Shown in pieces: positions 10,877 to 19,513 of a stretch of DNA of 34,485 nucleotides. Within the stretch, counting starts at the first letter, position 1. Every line of letters starts with the position of its first letter. Source of the DNA: Chloroflexota bacterium (GTDB lineage Bacteria > Chloroflexota > Anaerolineae > Anaerolineales > RBG-16-64-43). The notes below the pieces were generated by a model. It ran no database searches. It saw only the letters and a list, made by a program, of their open reading frames with translations, and was not told where the DNA came from. Location of the stretch: contig JAPLGX010000170.1 in assembly GCA_026389925.1 (NCBI GenBank), forward strand, positions 1-34,485, in the 5' to 3' direction. The position numbers and the translations under genes were made by a program.

Positions 10877-10933
10877 GCGGGTTTGATGGCGCGGACGTAT
10901 AATCGCGGATGACCCGCCCACCGGAAGGCTGAC

Positions 10934-11791
10934 ATGCGAATTATCGACCGGTCGTCGTTCCGTGATGCCAGCGGCCATATCTCCCTCTCCACTCGCTTGC
11001 AGGCCGTCTTTATGGAAGGCCTCGGCTGGCAAGCCGAGGTGCAGGCTCAGGAGGACATCACACGCCGCCTAGCGAAAGTCTTCGGCGACGACTATGTCCT
11101 GGTGCGCAACTGCCCCATCTCGACCAGCAATGAGCCGGTACCGCTCATTCTCATCGGCCCGATCGGCGTGCGGGTCATGATGACGACCGCGCTGCGCGGA
11201 ACCTACCGCGCCAAGGCCGGCCAGTGGATGACGCTGGCAGGCAGTGGGACGTTTAAGAGCGCGCACCCCAACCTGGCCTCGCGCTTGCGCCTGTTCGAAG
11301 ATGCGGTGCGCCGCTTCGTCACCAGCAAGGGCATCAACCTGCCCGAGGGTGAGCCCACGCTCATCGTGGCCCGGCCCGAGACCTACATCGAGAACATCAA
11401 GACCTCGCTGCGCGTGGTGCTCGCCGACGGCGTCGAGAACTATGCGACCAGCCTGATGCAATTGCGGCCGATCCTCTCGCCGGCGGTGGTCGAAGATATC
11501 ACCCGGGCGCTGGGCGGGCCGAAGGACGAGGCGCCGATTGAGGCCGAACCGGTGCAGGCCGCGGTGCCCGTGCTGCCTCGCGCCTCTGCTCCGACCGTGC
11601 CCACCGCACTTGTCGCTGCGGCGGAACCCGACAGCCGCGAGACGCCCGCCGCGGGGGCCGGCAACGCCGAACGCCGCGGACGCCTGACCCGCAGGCAAGT
11701 GCTGCTGCTGGTGCTGCTGGGCCTGGCCAACCTGTGTGTCTTAGGTGCGCTGGTCAGGGAGGTGGTCATCAACTCGCTGGTCGGCAGCTGA
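10934..11791 (+). CDS. Hypothetical protein with NERD-like region and C-terminal TM helix
   Basis: YVLVRNCPISTSNEPVPLILIGPIGVRVMMTTALRGTYRAKAGQW resembles the NERD core (GPxGVxV...G.YR); Pro/Ala linker; C-terminal QVLLLVLLGLANLCVLGALV helix. TATAAT at 10898-10903. Confidence 0.6.
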   Translation: MRIIDRSSFRDASGHISLSTRLQAVFMEGLGWQAEVQAQEDITRRLAKVFGDDYVLVRNCPISTSNEPVPLILIGPIGVRVMMTTALRGTYRAKAGQWMTLAGSGTFKSAHPNLASRLRLFEDAVRRFVTSKGINLPEGEPTLIVARPETYIENIKTSLRVVLADGVENYATSLMQLRPILSPAVVEDITRALGGPKDEAPIEAEPVQAAVPVLPRASAPTVPTALVAAAEPDSRETPAAGAGNAERRGRLTRRQVLLLVLLGLANLCVLGALVREVVINSLVGS

Positions 11792-11982
11792 CCGCTGGCG
11801 CACCTGCGGCCCCCTCCGCACCCTTTTCCCCTTGTAGCACGGTACCCGCTCCCGGCACTGACAGCCCTGGATGGATGCTCTCCGCCCTCAGCCTCAGGCA
11901 GGTGCCTGGGGGCGAGCGCGCGGAATATTGCTGCGCAACTTGTCGGCGCCTCGCCTCGGCACCCGATTGCGGGCTGTCTTTC

Positions 11983-11991
11983 TGATACAAT
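11983..11991 (+). promoter_or_regulatory. Extended -10 promoter element immediately upstream of the GT2 gene
   Basis: TGATACAAT (TGn + TACAAT) ending 9 nt before ATG 12001. Confidence 0.5.
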
Positions 11992-12000
11992 CCGGCGGAC

Positions 12001-12756
12001 ATGGCGCAAGAGATTTTCCTCTCGGTCGTCATCCCGGCGCACAACGAAGAACAGCGCCTGCCCTCCACGCTGCGCCGCCTCCAAGAGTTCCTTCGCACCC
12101 AGGGCTATACATTCGAAGTCATCCTTGTGGAGAACGGAAGCCGTGATGGCACACGGGCGGTGATCGAGCGCGCGCGGTCCGGCTTCGCCCAGTTGCGGCT
12201 GCTTTCGGTGCCGCAGGCCGGTAAGGGGCGAGCGGTGCGCGCGGGCATGCTGGCGGCGCGCGGCGCATTTCGCTTCATGTGCGATGCGGATCTGTCGATG
12301 CCCATCGAAGAGCTGGGCCGCTTTCTGCCGCCGCGGGTCGAGGCGGATGTGGCCATCGGGTCACGCGAGGCCCAGGGCGCGCGCCGCTTCGGCGAGCCGG
12401 CCTACCGGCATTTGATGGGCCGGGTCTTCGCCCAAGCCGTCAAACTGATCGTGCTACGCGGCTTCGAAGACACGCAGTGCGGCTTCAAGTGCTACCGCGC
12501 CCGGGCCGCGCAAGATGTCTTCTCGCGCCAGGTGCTCGAGGGATGGACCTTCGACGTCGAGGATCTCTTGCTCGCCCGCCGGCTGGGCTACTCTATCGTC
12601 GATGTGCCGATCCCCTGGTATTACCAGGCCGAAAGCCGGGTGCAGGTGGCGGCCGATTCGCTGCGCATGCTGGCAGACTTGGTGCGCATCCGGGTGAACT
12701 GGATGCGCGGCGTGTATGACACCTCACGACCCTCGCCGCCCCAACCTGCGCCATGA
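12001..12756 (+). CDS. Glycosyltransferase family 2 (dolichyl-phosphate glucosyl/mannosyltransferase-like)
   Basis: LSVVIPAHNEEQRLPSTL, ENGSRDGT, GKGRAVRAGMLAARG, MCDADLSMPIEEL, DTQCGFKCYR, EGWTFDVEDLLLARRLGYSIVDVPIPWYY. Confidence 0.9.
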   Translation: MAQEIFLSVVIPAHNEEQRLPSTLRRLQEFLRTQGYTFEVILVENGSRDGTRAVIERARSGFAQLRLLSVPQAGKGRAVRAGMLAARGAFRFMCDADLSMPIEELGRFLPPRVEADVAIGSREAQGARRFGEPAYRHLMGRVFAQAVKLIVLRGFEDTQCGFKCYRARAAQDVFSRQVLEGWTFDVEDLLLARRLGYSIVDVPIPWYYQAESRVQVAADSLRMLADLVRIRVNWMRGVYDTSRPSPPQPAP

Positions 12757-13402
12757 AGCCGGGCTGTGGCGCTGCGGCTGCCTGCACGTCGCCGGGCTGG
12801 ATGAGGTGGGGCGAGGTGCGTGGGCCGGGCCGCTCGTCGCGGCCGCCGTGGTGCTCCCGGCCGGGCGCGAGGGCCTCGCGCGAATGCTACGTGGGGTGCG
12901 CGATTCCAAAGCCATGACGCCCGCCGCGCGAGATCGTTGGGCGGGGGCAATCTTGGCCGTGGCCCAAGCCTGGGCGGTGGGCAGCGCGGCCCCGGGCGAA
13001 GTGGATGAGTTCGGACCGATCGGCGCGACGCGCCTGGCAATGCGGCGCGCCCTCGACGCGCTGGCCGTGCGCCCCGATCACCTGCTGATCGACTACCTGC
13101 AATTGCCCGAGTGCCCGCTCCCGCAAACGGCCCTGCCTCGCGGCGATGCGCGCATGCTTTCGGTTGCCGCCGCCTCGGTGGTGGCCAAGGTGTGGCGCGA
13201 TCGGGTCATGATGATGTACGATGAGAACTTCCCTGAGTTTGGCTGGGCGCGCAACAAGGGCTACGGCACACCTGAACACCGGCGCGCCCTCGAGCGGCTC
13301 GGACCCACACCGCTGCACCGCGTCTCGTACCATCCGGTCGCCCAGGCGCGGGCGCTGTTTGCGCCGCCTAGCCGGGACGAACTGCCCAAGCCGGTCCGCT
13401 AG
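12716..13402 (+). CDS. rnhB: Ribonuclease HII
   Basis: VAGLDEVGRGAWAGPLVAAAVVLP, DSKAMTPAARD, ASVVAKVWRDRVM, GWARNKGYGTPEHRRALERLGPTPLHRVSY. Start overlaps the GT2 gene by 41 bp. Confidence 0.92.
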   Translation: MTPHDPRRPNLRHEAGLWRCGCLHVAGLDEVGRGAWAGPLVAAAVVLPAGREGLARMLRGVRDSKAMTPAARDRWAGAILAVAQAWAVGSAAPGEVDEFGPIGATRLAMRRALDALAVRPDHLLIDYLQLPECPLPQTALPRGDARMLSVAAASVVAKVWRDRVMMMYDENFPEFGWARNKGYGTPEHRRALERLGPTPLHRVSYHPVAQARALFAPPSRDELPKPVR

Positions 13403-13528
13403 CTGGGCGGACCTGGCCCCCCCAGCGGACACGCTTCTCGATTCAACCCCAAGAACGCCAGGCATAATCTGTGCACCCCAGGGAGTGAGCGCACTCTGCG
13501 CATCGATCGCGTGCAGAGCGGGACGGGC

Positions 13529-14398
13529 ATGGCATCCAAAGATCCTAAGAATCTCTCGGTCCGGGAACTCGAACGGCTGCTCGCGGCCAAACGCCTGGCC
13601 GAGCGACGCGAGCGGCTTGAGCAATTCCGCCGCACTGGACGCGCGCTTCACCCGCTGCCCTCACCGCCCGCGGACGAAGGCCAGACCACCCATCCCGGCC
13701 AGCCGGCCTCCCGCTCGCGGCGCGTGCTCGACCGGCTGCTGCTGTTTGTCGAGGTCGGGGCCGCCGTTGGCTTGGCGCTGGTCCTGATCAACGGGGCCGG
13801 GTTGCTCGACCGGCTCAACCGCGAGGTCTCTTCGGCCCTTGGACGCACCACGCCCACGCCTCTGATCACGGCCGTGGTGTTGCCCTCAGGACACACCCCG
13901 CCCAATTCCCCCGGCGGCGCGCAACCCAACCAGGATGAGATTCCTGCCAACCTGCGCGCGCTCGTGCAATCGATGCCGGCACCGGCGGCACCCACCAGTG
14001 GGCCGGAACAGGCGCTGCTAATGGACGTGCCGGCAATTGGCAAGCTGGCCATTCCGGTGGTGGAAGGCGACGGCTGGCAGCAACTCAAGCAGGGTGTCGG
14101 CCATCACATTGGGTCGGCAGATCCGGGGCGCCTGGGCAACATGGTGCTTTCCGGGCACAACGACATTTACGGAGAGGTGTTCCGCGACTTGGACAAGTTG
14201 GCGCCCGGCGACGAGGTGCGCGTTTCGACGGCCAGCCAGGTGTACACCTACCGCGTGGTCGGATGGCGTTTGGTGGCGCCGACGGAGGTCGAGGTGATGG
14301 CCGCCAGCCCGCGGGCAACGCTGACGCTGATCTCGTGTTATCTGTACATGATTGACACGCAGCGCATCGTGGTGACCGCCGAACTCGTGGAGAACTAA
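13529..14398 (+). CDS. Sortase family protein, membrane anchored
   Basis: N-terminal TM (VEVGAAVGLALVLI), catalytic His in NMVLSGHNDIYGEVFRDL, Cys in ATLTLISCYL, Arg in IDTQRIVV. ORF may start at 13511. Confidence 0.85.
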   Translation: MASKDPKNLSVRELERLLAAKRLAERRERLEQFRRTGRALHPLPSPPADEGQTTHPGQPASRSRRVLDRLLLFVEVGAAVGLALVLINGAGLLDRLNREVSSALGRTTPTPLITAVVLPSGHTPPNSPGGAQPNQDEIPANLRALVQSMPAPAAPTSGPEQALLMDVPAIGKLAIPVVEGDGWQQLKQGVGHHIGSADPGRLGNMVLSGHNDIYGEVFRDLDKLAPGDEVRVSTASQVYTYRVVGWRLVAPTEVEVMAASPRATLTLISCYLYMIDTQRIVVTAELVEN

Positions 14399-14406
14399 GG
14401 GCGCGG

Positions 14407-14412
14407 TATAAT
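14407..14412 (+). promoter_or_regulatory. -10 element upstream of the 47-aa ORF
   Basis: TATAAT followed by TGAGGAGA SD-like sequence and ATG at 14433; -35 not convincing. Confidence 0.4.
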
Positions 14413-14432
14413 TCGCTCTGAGGAGACAGTGT

Positions 14433-14576
14433 ATGAGCCGCAAGATGGTGCGCCCGACCCGCTCGGAAACCTTTAACCCGGACTATTCACACATCAAGAA
14501 GGACCTGCGCCGCATCGCGCTGATTGCCGGTTCGTTCGTGGTGGCGATGATCGTCCTTTCATTCATCCTCAAGTAG
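14433..14576 (+). CDS. Small single-pass membrane protein, 47 aa (absent from the supplied ORF track)
   Basis: Translation MSRKMVRPTRSETFNPDYSHIKKDLRRIALIAGSFVVAMIVLSFILK; SD-like GAGGAGA upstream; own TATAAT; basic N-terminus and hydrophobic C-terminal helix. Confidence 0.7.
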   Translation: MSRKMVRPTRSETFNPDYSHIKKDLRRIALIAGSFVVAMIVLSFILK

Positions 14577-15189
14577 CGGCATCCGCTGCGCCCTCGGCCA
14601 CGCGTTGCATCAGGCCCGCCCTCACGGTGGGCCATTCGTTTTCGAGCACGCTGTAGACGACCGAACGGCGGCGGTGGCCGTCGGGGAGGAGCATGTGCTC
14701 GCGCCACACACCCTCGCGAACGGCGCCCAGCCGCTCCAGCGCGCGCTGCGAGTGCACGTTGCGCAGGTCGGTCCGGAATTGCACGCGGATGCAGCCCAGG
14801 TGCTCGAAGGTATGGTGCCGCAGAAGCAGTTTTGCCACGGGGTTGACGGTTGTTCCGCGATATCCTGCGGCGTACCAGGTCCCGCCGGTCTCGATGGCCC
14901 GATTGGCTGCGTCCGCGTTTATGAAGCGGGTGGCGCCCACAACCCTGGCCTGCGATGGAAGACGATGAAAGGCAAATCGCTGCCGCGGGCCTGGCGCTCG
15001 AGCAGGAGGGCCACCCAGGCTTCCATATCCGCCAGTGAGTCCATCCGCACATACGGCATGAATCGCCAGATGTCTTCGGCGCGCCCGATATCGAAGAGTG
15101 CTCGAGCATGGGCGGCCGCCAAGGGGAGCAGGCGGATGAACTGGTCTTCGAGGGTTCAAGGGCTCGAGCTGGCGAAGCGAGGCCACCAT
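14569..15189 (-). CDS. GNAT family N-acetyltransferase (RimJ/RimL-like), with an internal out-of-frame segment
   Basis: N-terminal MVASLRQLEPL and C-terminal ARVVGATRFINADAANRAIETGGTWYAAGYRGTTVNPVAKLLLRHHTFEHLGCIRVQFRTDLRNVHSQRALERLGAVREGVWREHMLLPDGHRRRSVVYSVLENEW lie in this frame; the middle GNAT segment (EDQFIRLLPLAAAHARALFDIGRAEDIWRFMPYVRMDSLADMEAWVALLLERQARGSDLPFIVFHR) lies in another frame. Confidence 0.75.
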   Translation of the reverse strand: MVASLRQLEPLNPRRPVHPPAPLGGRPCSSTLRYRARRRHLAIHAVCADGLTGGYGSLGGPPARAPGPRQRFAFHRLPSQARVVGATRFINADAANRAIETGGTWYAAGYRGTTVNPVAKLLLRHHTFEHLGCIRVQFRTDLRNVHSQRALERLGAVREGVWREHMLLPDGHRRRSVVYSVLENEWPTVRAGLMQRVAEGAADAAT

Positions 15190-15291
15190 CGGTGTGGCCC
15201 TCCTGCACCCCAGGCATACGAAGGCACGCTGAGCTGCCTGCGGTGTTGTGCACGGTCTTCCAACGCGCTGCGGTGTTGGCCGAAGTGCGGG

Positions 15292-15300
15292 TGTTATAAT
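15292..15300 (+). promoter_or_regulatory. Extended -10 promoter element upstream of the LCP gene
   Basis: TGTTATAAT (TGn + TATAAT), 56 nt before ATG 15357. Confidence 0.45.
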
Positions 15301-15356
15301 CCACCGTCCGAAGCATAGCAGAACGCACAACCGCACGAAATCAATGGGATTGGGGA

Positions 15357-16817
15357 ATGTCGTATCTTCCAACACCGAAACAGCGCGAGCCCAAACTGCC
15401 GAAGGTCCGACCGCCGCGCGTGCCGAAGATCCCAACCGAGAAGATGAAATCGGTCAACTGGGGATTGTGGGGGCTGGGTGCAGCCTTTGTGGTGGCCCTG
15501 GCGGCCTCGACCTATTTTGCCTTTACGCTGGTGCGCAACATCGTCGCCGCGGGCAGCGGCGGGCTGGCGGGCATTTTCTCTCCCGCCGCGCAGACCACGA
15601 GTGCGGCGCCGGGCATTACCCCGCCGCCGGGCCTCATGGCCGGGCCCACACCCAAACCCTGGAACAGCGTCGAGCGGGTCACGGTGCTGGTCATGGGTCT
15701 CGACTATCGCGAAACAGAGGCCAGCGACGGCCCGCCGCGTACCGATACGATGATGCTCATCAGCTTCGATCCGGTGAGCCTGAACGCGGGCATCCTTTCC
15801 ATCCCGCGCGACCTGTGGGTGGAGATCCCCGGTTTCGGCTACGACAAGATCAACAAGGCCTACTTCGATGCCGAAGCCTACCGCCTGCCCGGGGGCGGGC
15901 CGGCGTTGGCGATGCAAACAGTGCAGACCCTCCTGGGCGTGCCGATCGATTACTATGCGGTGCTCGACTTCGGGTCGTTCATGACCTTCATCGATGAGAT
16001 CGGCGGCATCGAGGTCGACGTCCCAGAAGAGGAACTGCGCATCGACCCGATCGGCCCGGGCAACACCATCCGCCTGCATCGCGGCCGGCACCACCTCAAT
16101 GGTGCGGCCGCGCTGGCCTATGCCCGCGCGCGCAACTCGGAGGGTGGCGACTTCGACCGCGCCCGCCGTCAGCAAGAAGTGATATACGCGGTTCGCGACA
16201 AACTGCTCAGCCTGGAATCCTTGCCGCTGCTCATCGCGCGTGCGCCGAACCTGTGGAACACGGCTATGGGCGGCGTCCGGACCAACCTGACCATCGACCA
16301 AATCCTTTCGCTGGGCTGGTCGGCCAAGGATGTCTCTCGCGACAACATCCGCGCCGGCACGATCGGGCCGGACCAACTGCAGTCGATGCAGCGAATCGAC
16401 GACCTCGACGTGCTCATCCCCAACTTGGACAAGGTGCGCGCCCTGCGGGATGAAATCTTCACCTCCGCCGGCTCGCCGGGGCCGTTGACCCCGGTGGCGA
16501 ACCCGGCCGAGTTGGCACCCAAGGAGGGGGCGAAAATCGAGATCCTCAATGGCTCAGGCGTTCCGGGGCTGGCCGGCGCCACGAAGGATTATCTGGCGCG
16601 CATGGGATTTCCCGAGGCCAACATCACCGTCGGCGATGCCGCCGGATACTACCCCTCCACCCAGGTGATCGATTTCAGCGGCATGCCGTATACCGTGCGC
16701 TACCTGGTGGAACTCATGCGCATTGCTCCCGGCAACAATCTCAGCCAGGTCAGCCTTGAGCAAGGCATCGACGTGCAGTTGATTCTTGGCGGGGACTGGA
16801 GCGTGCCGGCATCCTAG
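15357..16817 (+). CDS. LytR-CpsA-Psr (LCP) family protein with C-terminal LytR_C domain
   Basis: VLVMGLDYRETEASDGPPRTDTMMLISFDPVSLNAGILSIPRDLWVEIPGFGYDKINKAY, GAAALAYARARNSEGGDFDRARRQQEVI; C-terminal KIEILNGSGVPGLAGATKDYLARMGF. Confidence 0.92.
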   Translation: MSYLPTPKQREPKLPKVRPPRVPKIPTEKMKSVNWGLWGLGAAFVVALAASTYFAFTLVRNIVAAGSGGLAGIFSPAAQTTSAAPGITPPPGLMAGPTPKPWNSVERVTVLVMGLDYRETEASDGPPRTDTMMLISFDPVSLNAGILSIPRDLWVEIPGFGYDKINKAYFDAEAYRLPGGGPALAMQTVQTLLGVPIDYYAVLDFGSFMTFIDEIGGIEVDVPEEELRIDPIGPGNTIRLHRGRHHLNGAAALAYARARNSEGGDFDRARRQQEVIYAVRDKLLSLESLPLLIARAPNLWNTAMGGVRTNLTIDQILSLGWSAKDVSRDNIRAGTIGPDQLQSMQRIDDLDVLIPNLDKVRALRDEIFTSAGSPGPLTPVANPAELAPKEGAKIEILNGSGVPGLAGATKDYLARMGFPEANITVGDAAGYYPSTQVIDFSGMPYTVRYLVELMRIAPGNNLSQVSLEQGIDVQLILGGDWSVPAS

Positions 16818-16938
16818 TGCAGGACCCGACAATCAGGACGACGGTCATCGGCGCGTTGCTGCCGTTTGTCACTCCCCGGGGAGGCATCCCCCGTGCAGAA
16901 TCCAGGCACGCATTCACCTGCGCGTGCGGAGGGAGAGC

Positions 16939-17811
16939 ATGCAGGACCTGACCGAGCAATTCGTAGAACTTCTCCGGCGCACCTCCACCGACCGTCCGGC
17001 CGACGTGCGCCGCGCGCTCAGTGAGGCGCACGATCGTGAGGCGCCCGGCTCGGCGGCTCGCGGCGCCCTGGAGAGCATCCTGCAAAACGTCGAGCTGGCG
17101 CGCCAGAAGAGCTCGCCCATTTGCCAGGATACGGGCACCCCGATCTTCTTCGTGCGCTACCCGGCGGGATGGAGCAGCCGCGCGCTGGGCAAGCAAATCC
17201 GCACGGCGGTTTCCCGCGCCACGGAGAAAGCCTACCTGCGGCCCAATGCGGTCGACAGCCTGAGCGGGAAGAACAGCGGCACAAACTTGGGCGACGAGGC
17301 CTTTCCCAGCCTGCACTTTGAAGAAATCGAAGGCGACACCCTGACGGTCGACCTGTTGCTCAAGGGCGGTGGGTGCGAAAACGTGGGCGCGCAGTACTCG
17401 CTGCCGGATAACCGCCTGGGAGCGGATCGCGATCTGCAGGGCGTCCGCCGGGCCGTGTTGGATGCGGTCCACCAGGCACAGGGGCTGGGCTGTGCGCCGG
17501 GCGTGTTGGGCGTCTCCATCGGCGGCGACCGCGGCACCTCGTATGCTGCCTCCAAGCAGCAACTGTTGCGTCGACTGGACGACACCAACCCCAACCCCGA
17601 CCTGGCGCGCATGGAAGCGCAGCTGACGCAGGAGGCCAACCGGCTGGGCGTGGGGCCGATGGGCTTTGGCGGCGCGACAACGGTGCTGGGGGTCAAGATG
17701 ACCAGCCAACACCGCCTGCCGGCCTGCTACTTTGTCACTGTGTCGTACATGTGCTGGGCCGATCGCCGGCGGCGGCTGACCGTCCGCGGCGACAACCCGA
17801 CCATCGAGTAG
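16939..17811 (+). CDS. Class I fumarate hydratase, alpha (N-terminal) subunit
   Basis: ICQDTGTPIFFVRYP, GGGCENVGAQYSLPD, GLGCAPGVLGVSIGGDRGTSYAASKQQLLR, GPMGFGGATTVLGVKM. Start at MQDLTEQF after GGAGGGAGAG. Confidence 0.93.
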   Translation: MQDLTEQFVELLRRTSTDRPADVRRALSEAHDREAPGSAARGALESILQNVELARQKSSPICQDTGTPIFFVRYPAGWSSRALGKQIRTAVSRATEKAYLRPNAVDSLSGKNSGTNLGDEAFPSLHFEEIEGDTLTVDLLLKGGGCENVGAQYSLPDNRLGADRDLQGVRRAVLDAVHQAQGLGCAPGVLGVSIGGDRGTSYAASKQQLLRRLDDTNPNPDLARMEAQLTQEANRLGVGPMGFGGATTVLGVKMTSQHRLPACYFVTVSYMCWADRRRRLTVRGDNPTIE

Positions 17812-17826
17812 GCACAGGAGGACTGC

Positions 17827-18447
17827 ATGATACCGCTGCACATGCCGCTCTCCGAAGAGGCCATTCGCGACCTGCACCTGGGAGACTCGGTGCTGCTCTC
17901 CGGGGTGATGATTACCGCTCGCGACGCGGCGCACAAGTGGATGATTGATACCTACATTCGCCGCACGCGCACGCCCAGCGGTGACGATGAACAGACCTAT
18001 GCCGCGCTGCGGGACCTATTGCGCGGCGGGGCGATCTACCACTGCGGGCCGGTGGTGGCCGGGTTGCAGACAAAGCAGTACGTCTTCAAAGCCGCCGGGC
18101 CGACCACCTCGATCCGCGAAGAGCCGTACCAGGGCGAGGTCATGCGTCATTTCGGGGCGCGGGCCGTGATCGGCAAGGGCGGCATGGGCGCGCGCACGCT
18201 GGCGGCCTGCGGCGAGGTGCCGGGAGTCTACCTGCACGCCATCGGCGGGGCGGCCACGCTCATTGCCGAGACGGTGAAGCGCGTTCAGGGCGTCCTCAAA
18301 TTGGAGTTTGGCGTGCCCGAGGCGATGTGGGTGATTGAAGTGGCGGACTTCCCGGCCGTGGTGACGATGGATTCGCACGGGAAAAGCCTGCACACCGAGA
18401 TCGAGAAAGCCTCGCGCAGGGAGCTCGATAAGCTGCTGGCTGCGTGA
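17827..18447 (+). CDS. Class I fumarate hydratase, beta (C-terminal) subunit
   Basis: LGDSVLLSGVMITARDAAHKW, IYHCGPVVAG, AGPTTSIREEPYQGEVMRHFGARAVIGKGGMG, GGAATLIAETVKRV, MWVIEVADFPAVVTMDSHGKSLH. Confidence 0.93.
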   Translation: MIPLHMPLSEEAIRDLHLGDSVLLSGVMITARDAAHKWMIDTYIRRTRTPSGDDEQTYAALRDLLRGGAIYHCGPVVAGLQTKQYVFKAAGPTTSIREEPYQGEVMRHFGARAVIGKGGMGARTLAACGEVPGVYLHAIGGAATLIAETVKRVQGVLKLEFGVPEAMWVIEVADFPAVVTMDSHGKSLHTEIEKASRRELDKLLAA

Positions 18448-18495
18448 CGCGTGCGGTTGCACGCGGCGAGGAACGCCGAAGAGCTCACCTTCCCC

Positions 18496-19350
18496 ATGAC
18501 GACATCGCCTGAGGCCGGGCCACTGTCCGACGCGGCGGGGCAACCGCCGGGTCTTTCCGCACGTTGGTTGCGGCGCATCGTTGTCCTGGCCTTCATCTTC
18601 GTCGCGGCCGGAGCGCTCTACCTTGCACCCCATGGCCTGTTGGGCGCCGCCGACGGCGTGGCCTACGCCGTGTGCCACCGCATCGAGCTGCGCTCGTTTC
18701 ATCTCGGCGAGCGCGCGCTGCCGCTGTGCGCGCGATGCACCGGCACGTTCCTGGGCGTCTTCGTAGGGACAGCGCTGATCATCGCTGCAGGCCGAGGCAG
18801 GCGATCCGGCTGGCCACGGACGCCGCTCATCCTCGTGCTGGCCGCACTCGTCGTGCCCTGGGTGGTGGACGGCACCAATTCGTACGCTGCGCTTTTCGGC
18901 ACGCTGCCCACACTGTACACGCCCCACAACTGGCTGCGTCTCACCACGGGCACATTGGTCGGGCTGGTCCTGCCGGTCTTCCTCCTGCCAGCCGTGAATC
19001 AGACTCTCTGGCGCGAGCAGGACACGCGGCCAGTTCTTGGCCGCTTCGGCGAGCTGGCGCTGTATCTCGCTGCAGCGCCGATCCTCATCGGCCTGGTGCT
19101 GCCCGAGAACGCGCTGTTGCTCTATCCCTTAGCGCTGTTCAGCGTGATCGGCGTGCTGGCGACGCTGTGCGGCGTCTACCTGGTGCTGTGGCTGGTCATC
19201 CTGCGCAGCGAGAATCGAATTGTCCGTCTGATCGAGGCCTGGCCGCACCTCCTCGCGGCTCTCACCTTGGCTCTGCTTCACATCGCGGCCATTGACATGC
19301 TGCGCTTCAGCCTGACCGGCACGTGGGGTGGGCTGCCCCTTGGCGGCTAG
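18496..19350 (+). CDS. DUF2085 family membrane protein
   Basis: CHRIELRSFHLGERALPLCARCTGTFLGVFVG is the DUF2085 Cys motif; several TM helices. Confidence 0.82.
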   Translation: MTTSPEAGPLSDAAGQPPGLSARWLRRIVVLAFIFVAAGALYLAPHGLLGAADGVAYAVCHRIELRSFHLGERALPLCARCTGTFLGVFVGTALIIAAGRGRRSGWPRTPLILVLAALVVPWVVDGTNSYAALFGTLPTLYTPHNWLRLTTGTLVGLVLPVFLLPAVNQTLWREQDTRPVLGRFGELALYLAAAPILIGLVLPENALLLYPLALFSVIGVLATLCGVYLVLWLVILRSENRIVRLIEAWPHLLAALTLALLHIAAIDMLRFSLTGTWGGLPLGG

Positions 19351-19513
19351 CCGGCACAAGCCGCAACCCTCGCCCCGAGCATTGCGTAGATCATACAGAC
19401 GGTCGAGGATATGCGTCCGGCGAGAAGGGCGACGGACACTGAGGCCGTTGCAGGATGCCGCGCTCGAGGTCGATCGCGAGTGTGGTAGGATGCACAGCAA
19501 ACGATGGGCCGCG

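Noticed and set aside
15294-16376. 360-aa minus-strand ORF opposite the LCP gene
   Set aside because: Shadow ORF; the plus frame has full LCP motifs.
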